From: JBBEBE01 sp040882505
GTDB taxonomy: Bacteria > Bacteroidota > Rhodothermia > Balneolales > Balneolaceae
Direction: 5' to 3'
Length of the DNA stretch: 64,000 nt
NCBI GenBank assembly: GCA_040882505.1
Contig: JBBEBE010000005.1
Span: forward strand, 372,001-436,000
Part shown: one piece after another, positions 60,483 through 64,000 of the stretch
Layout: each line of letters begins with the position of its first letter
How positions within the stretch are numbered: the stretch's first letter is position 1
Notes under the pieces: model-generated
Database searches by the model: none
Told to the model about the DNA's origin: nothing
The model's input: only the letters and a program-made list of their open reading frames with translations
Position numbers and translations under genes: made by a program

Positions 60483-62258
60483 ATGGGTGTGATGTCGAAA
60501 ATGAGGAACAGTACCCCCGCTATTCTCTGGGTTCTGATCTTTTCATTTGGAATATTGTGGGTACTGCAGGATACGCAGGTATTTGATGCGATGGCCGGAG
60601 GACCGACGGATATGGGATCGGTCAATGGTGAGCGGATTACGCTCGAGGAGTTCAATAGTCGTGTGAGCTACTATCTCGAACAGTACAACCAAGAGACGGA
60701 AGCGCCAATGCAAGGCGACATGCGTGCCCGATTCGAAGAGCAGGCCTGGAATGATCTGGTCACGGAAAAGTTGATGGCACAACGCATGGCGCAGCTGGGA
60801 ATCCGAGTGACGGATCAGGAACTCCTGAATATGGTGACCGGTGAGAACCCCGACCCGTTCATTCGCCAACAGTTCGAAGACGAAACGGGTCGGATTGACC
60901 AAATCGCCCTTCGTGCAGCCATCGAGGCACCGGAGAATCAGGAAGTCTGGTTGGCCATTGAGCAACAGCTGAGACAGAACCGACAGCAGCAAAAGTTGGC
61001 CAACTACATTACTTCCGGGATGAAGGTAACGTCGCGGGATGTCGAGAGAGCCTGGCAACAAGAGAACAGTTTTGCCGATATTCGGTTTGTTCGGGTACCC
61101 TACAACTCGATTGATGCATCCGGGATCGAAATTTCGGATGGTGAGGTTCGGGATTTTTACAACGACAACCGAGACCTGTTTCACCGGGACGAAAGTTACC
61201 GTTTTGAGTATGTAGCCTTTGAAAAAGTACCGACTGCGGAGGACACGTCTCGCACAATTCAGGATGTGGAGGAATTACGCGAACGGTTTATCGAGGCAGA
61301 AGATCATCAATCCTTTCTGCAGCAGGTACAGTCTGCGATTCCGTTCAATGATTCATTTGTGAGTCCGGACGATATACGGGAGGAGTTTGCACCGGTATTG
61401 GAATTGGAGCCGGGCGAAGTGAGTGATCTGGTCATGATCAACGGAGACCCGTATCTATTCAAAAAAGTTGCCGAAGAGGATGGCCGAATCCAATTTGCCA
61501 TTCTCACCTATCGTGTCATTCCCGATCCGATCGCAACCGTCGATCAATTGGCTGAACAGGCCGATGAATTCCAGTACTTCGCACTTGAAGAAGGATTCAG
61601 GGAAGAGGCCGGGAATCAAGGCTTGCAGGTGAGTTCGGCCAGCGCCGTACAGGGAACACCCTTCGTTCCTGCATTGGGTCCTGCGCAGGAGTTGATTCGG
61701 GAGTTGAGTACGCTGTCTCGTGGCGAGATCAGTGAAGTTGTGGAACTGTCGAATCAGTTTGTGATAGCACGGCTTGTCGAGCGGATTGCGGAAGGACCGC
61801 GTCCCCTGGAGGAAGTTCGTGGACAGATTGAAAGTCGAATTCGGGAGCAGAAGCGACGGGAACAGACGGTTCTCCATGTGCAGGATCAACTACCACAGGA
61901 TGTTACATTGGTATCTGCAGCCGAAGCGTTGAATGTCGAGGTCCAGTCTGCAGAGAGTGTTCGTATGGGAGGGCAAGCCATTCCGGGTGCCGGCCGGGAG
62001 CCGGGAATTATCGGTTCGGCCTTCTCCCTGCAACCAGGAGAGACGTCTGCGCTCTTGGAAGGAGAGAGCGGCCTTTATCTGGTAGAACTCTTGGAGTTGG
62101 ATATGGCCGATCCTGCCAACATGAGTCAAGAGGACCGATCCCGGGTTCGGCAGAATCTGGAACAGCAGAAATTTGCAGCCTACAATTCAGTTTGGATCGA
62201 GGAGCTGCGTGAGTCTGCAACCATTCGTGACAACCGAAACCGGTTCCTCTCTCAATAA
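60483..62258 (+). CDS. PpiD/SurA-like periplasmic folding chaperone
   Basis: 591 aa from ATG 60483 (GAGGAT 6 nt upstream; an earlier TTG at 60465 is less likely). One N-terminal membrane helix (ILWVLIFSFGILWVL) anchors a SurA_N_3-type chaperone domain (GSVNGERITLEEFNSRV, WNDLVTEKLMAQRMAQLGIRVTDQELLNMV), followed by PPIC-like parvulin regions of which the second (FALEEGFREEAGNQGLQVS) is weak. It resembles PpiD in membrane orientation and would help exported proteins fold. A GAAGGTACCTTC palindrome lies at 60435-60446 upstream. Whether it has isomerase activity is unclear. Confidence 0.86.
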   Translation: MGVMSKMRNSTPAILWVLIFSFGILWVLQDTQVFDAMAGGPTDMGSVNGERITLEEFNSRVSYYLEQYNQETEAPMQGDMRARFEEQAWNDLVTEKLMAQRMAQLGIRVTDQELLNMVTGENPDPFIRQQFEDETGRIDQIALRAAIEAPENQEVWLAIEQQLRQNRQQQKLANYITSGMKVTSRDVERAWQQENSFADIRFVRVPYNSIDASGIEISDGEVRDFYNDNRDLFHRDESYRFEYVAFEKVPTAEDTSRTIQDVEELRERFIEAEDHQSFLQQVQSAIPFNDSFVSPDDIREEFAPVLELEPGEVSDLVMINGDPYLFKKVAEEDGRIQFAILTYRVIPDPIATVDQLAEQADEFQYFALEEGFREEAGNQGLQVSSASAVQGTPFVPALGPAQELIRELSTLSRGEISEVVELSNQFVIARLVERIAEGPRPLEEVRGQIESRIREQKRREQTVLHVQDQLPQDVTLVSAAEALNVEVQSAESVRMGGQAIPGAGREPGIIGSAFSLQPGETSALLEGESGLYLVELLELDMADPANMSQEDRSRVRQNLEQQKFAAYNSVWIEELRESATIRDNRNRFLSQ

Positions 62259-62281
62259 CCGTCTTTTTCCGACCCCGTTGC

Positions 62282-63403
62282 ATGCAATTCAGCCCCACTG
62301 ACAGACGAATGATGCAGCGCGCCCTGAGTCTGGCGCAACGGGGAGCCGGAAGCGTCTCTCCCAATCCGATGGTGGGCTGTGTCATCCTTTCCAGTCGTGG
62401 AGAAATAATCGGAGAAGGGTTTCACGAGCGCTATGGACATGAACATGCAGAGGTCAACGCACTCAATCGTGTCCAGGATCCGGCATCGCTCCGTGGTGCA
62501 ACGCTCTATGTAACCCTCGAGCCGTGCAGCCACCACGGGAAGACCCCCCCTTGTGCAGACTTGATTGCAGATCTTCGGATTGAACGGGTCGTCATCGCGA
62601 TGCAAGACCCCAATCCGACTGTGAACGGGGCAGGCACCAGTCGTCTGAGAGATGCAGGAATTCAAGTGGATGTCGGGCTTCTTGAAAAGGAGGCCGGTGA
62701 ACTCAATCGTTTTTACGTCCATTACATGGAATTTGGAAGGCCGTGGGTCACGCTGAAGATTGCACAAACGGCGGATGGATACATTGCGGCACCAAATGGT
62801 GATTCCCGTTGGATCAGTTCCGAGGAGTCCAGGCGCCAGGTTCATCGATGGCGAAGCGAGTATGATGCCGTGATGGTGGGACGTCAGACGGCCGAGTTGG
62901 ACAACCCGTCACTTACGGTTCGGTTGACGGAAGGCAGACAACCACGTCGTGTGGTCATCGATGGCCCGTTCTCCCTTTCTCGTGAGCTCAATTTGTTTTC
63001 CGACCAGTTGGAAGAGAAGACGATTGTCGTAACCTGGAATCGTGAGAGAGCCGAGGCGGAAACCGATCCGATGCTCAAATTGATGCAGTCCAATTTTTTT
63101 CGCGGGACCATCTGTATCGTCGGGCAACGAGACGGGCATACCGATCTTCATCAGGCCATGAAAGCCGTGGGAGAAGAGGGGGTCACGTCTCTTCTGGTAG
63201 AAGGGGGTTCCAGACTCGGATCGGCTCTTCTCAGGGAAGATTTGGTCGATCAGCTGGAGCTATTCATTGCGCCAATGCTGCTGGGCGGAGGGACTCGATC
63301 CGTTTTGGGTTTGGGAATCGAGCGAATGGAGGAGATTCGGTCATTTCGTTCGATCGAATGGACTCGAAGTGGAAAGGATATGCGATTAACAGGAATCCGA
63401 TAA
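62282..63403 (+). CDS. ribD: Bifunctional riboflavin deaminase/reductase RibD
   Basis: 373 aa. N-terminal deaminase with the zinc motif HAEVNAL and PCSHHGKTPPCADLI, and C-terminal reductase (FGRPWVTLKIAQTADGYIAAPNGDSRWISS, VDQLELFIAPMLLGGG). It carries out two steps of riboflavin synthesis: deamination of the pyrimidine and reduction of the ribosyl side chain. Only 23 nt separate it from the upstream chaperone gene, leaving no room for an FMN riboswitch. ribE follows after 3 nt. Confidence 0.95.
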   Translation: MQFSPTDRRMMQRALSLAQRGAGSVSPNPMVGCVILSSRGEIIGEGFHERYGHEHAEVNALNRVQDPASLRGATLYVTLEPCSHHGKTPPCADLIADLRIERVVIAMQDPNPTVNGAGTSRLRDAGIQVDVGLLEKEAGELNRFYVHYMEFGRPWVTLKIAQTADGYIAAPNGDSRWISSEESRRQVHRWRSEYDAVMVGRQTAELDNPSLTVRLTEGRQPRRVVIDGPFSLSRELNLFSDQLEEKTIVVTWNRERAEAETDPMLKLMQSNFFRGTICIVGQRDGHTDLHQAMKAVGEEGVTSLLVEGGSRLGSALLREDLVDQLELFIAPMLLGGGTRSVLGLGIERMEEIRSFRSIEWTRSGKDMRLTGIR

Positions 63404-63406
63404 GCC

Positions 63407-64000
63407 ATGTTTACGGGAATTGTCAAGGAGGTCGGGCGTGTGGCAGAGATCCATTCAATGCCGGGTAGCCTGGAGTTGATCATTACGGCAGAGATGGCTT
63501 CGACTCTGTCCGTGGATCAGAGTGTGAGTGTGAGGGGTGTCTGCCTGACCGTTGTGTCCTGTGACGAGACCCGCTTTCGGGTCCAGTGTGTTGCTGAAAC
63601 GCTGCGAAAAACAAACCTGAACGATCTGTCGGTCGGGGATCCGGTCAATCTGGAACAGGCTGTTTCCATGGATCGTGCACTGGATGGACATATCGTACAG
63701 GGACACGTAGATACCACTGGTGAAATTGTCGAGATTCGAAAAGTGGACGGGACCGACCGAATGATTCGTGTGTCGTTCGCCGATACATTTCGGGATTTGG
63801 TGGTCGATCGGGGGAGCATTACGCTGGATGGAATCAGTTTGACAATTGCCGGTACAGGCAAAGGGTGGTTGGACGTTGCGATCATTCCTTATACCTGGGA
63901 GAAGACCACTCTGAAACACCGATCGGTCGGTGATCGGGTGAACCTGGAATTTGATCTCTTCGGGAAGTATGTCGTTGCGTATCTGAAACGGTACCACGAT
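63407..64000 (+). CDS. ribE: Riboflavin synthase alpha chain (3' end cut by window)
   Basis: 198 codons from ATG 63407 to the window edge without a stop; the family is usually 195-215 aa, so only the last residues are missing. MFTGIVKEVGRV is the classical N-terminus, and the two lumazine-binding repeats are seen as SVSVRGVCLTVVSCD with ETLRKTNL, and SITLDGISLTIA with IIPYTWEKTTL; GHIVQGHVDTTGEI joins them. It dismutates two 6,7-dimethyl-8-ribityllumazines to riboflavin. In repeat one the usual VNG is VRG. Start 3 nt after the ribD stop. Confidence 0.94.
   Translation, partial: MFTGIVKEVGRVAEIHSMPGSLELIITAEMASTLSVDQSVSVRGVCLTVVSCDETRFRVQCVAETLRKTNLNDLSVGDPVNLEQAVSMDRALDGHIVQGHVDTTGEIVEIRKVDGTDRMIRVSFADTFRDLVVDRGSITLDGISLTIAGTGKGWLDVAIIPYTWEKTTLKHRSVGDRVNLEFDLFGKYVVAYLKRYHD

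Noticed and set aside
62259..62281. FMN riboswitch before ribD
   Set aside because: Only 23 nt separate the genes; there is no room for the element.

Overview
The window looks like a chromosomal segment from the Bacteroidota/Rhodothermota/Balneolota side of the FCB group. The signs are a SusC/SusD pair with an ECF sigma/FecR regulator, a PorX-type regulator with a PorY-like kinase, a tRNA-Phe promoter with a perfect TAnnTTTG -7 motif and TTTG at about -33, and tRNA genes without encoded CCA. GC is moderate (mid-50s percent by eye). The lineage is an inference; no rRNA gene is present. Coding density is very high and no insertion sequence, prophage, CRISPR array or origin is visible.

Layout. 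0-7 kb: housekeeping genes lipA, plsY-gpsA, an AlbA_2-domain protein and an A-type Fe-S carrier face hslO; then recJ and tRNA-Phe with a strong terminator. 7-15 kb: mostly minus strand, with an RlpA-like lipoprotein, DUF4202 overlapping an APC permease-EIIA-TrkA_C fusion, an SMP-30-like lipoprotein, a GAF-PAS-HisKA_2 kinase, a Tat-exported TIM-barrel protein and an alkaline phosphatase lipoprotein. 15-31 kb: an accessory, envelope-directed region. It holds a three-gene secreted set (Vgb-like propeller, CHSCH protein, CBM9-like protein), then ECF sigma, FecR, SusC, SusD, and then a PQQ-type sugar dehydrogenase with cytochrome c, a cupin, a Tat-exported hydrolase, a glutaminyl-peptide cyclotransferase-like protein and a convergent BNR propeller. 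This resembles a nutrient-uptake locus built around oxidation or esterase chemistry rather than glycoside hydrolases.

31-36 kb: a tightly packed trio (membrane histidine kinase, response regulator-PAS-HisKA_2 hybrid, CPD photolyase), followed by a lone receiver. 36-41 kb: DsbA-like thioredoxin, gamma-carbonic anhydrase, hemW, trhO, an alpha/beta hydrolase and a ComEA-like protein. 41-48 kb: porX-tsaE-small SH3-like protein, a convergent sodium symporter-thiN pair that may serve thiamine, nrnA, an HtrA lipoprotein and cutA. 48-54 kb: tRNA-Leu, tig-clpP-clpX, then a PorY-like kinase convergent with a SigP-like ECF sigma factor. 54-64 kb: CPBP protease, LysM4-DPBB, TPR and aroC on the minus strand; then an mla-type lipid transporter (permease, ATPase, MlaD), a PpiD-like chaperone, ribD and a nearly complete ribE cut by the window end.

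Recurring themes are control of the cell envelope and secretion (PorX, PorY-like, SigP-like, HtrA, PpiD, Mla) and secreted beta-propellers: five lie between 10.4 and 31.2 kb. No component of the type IX machinery itself is in the window.
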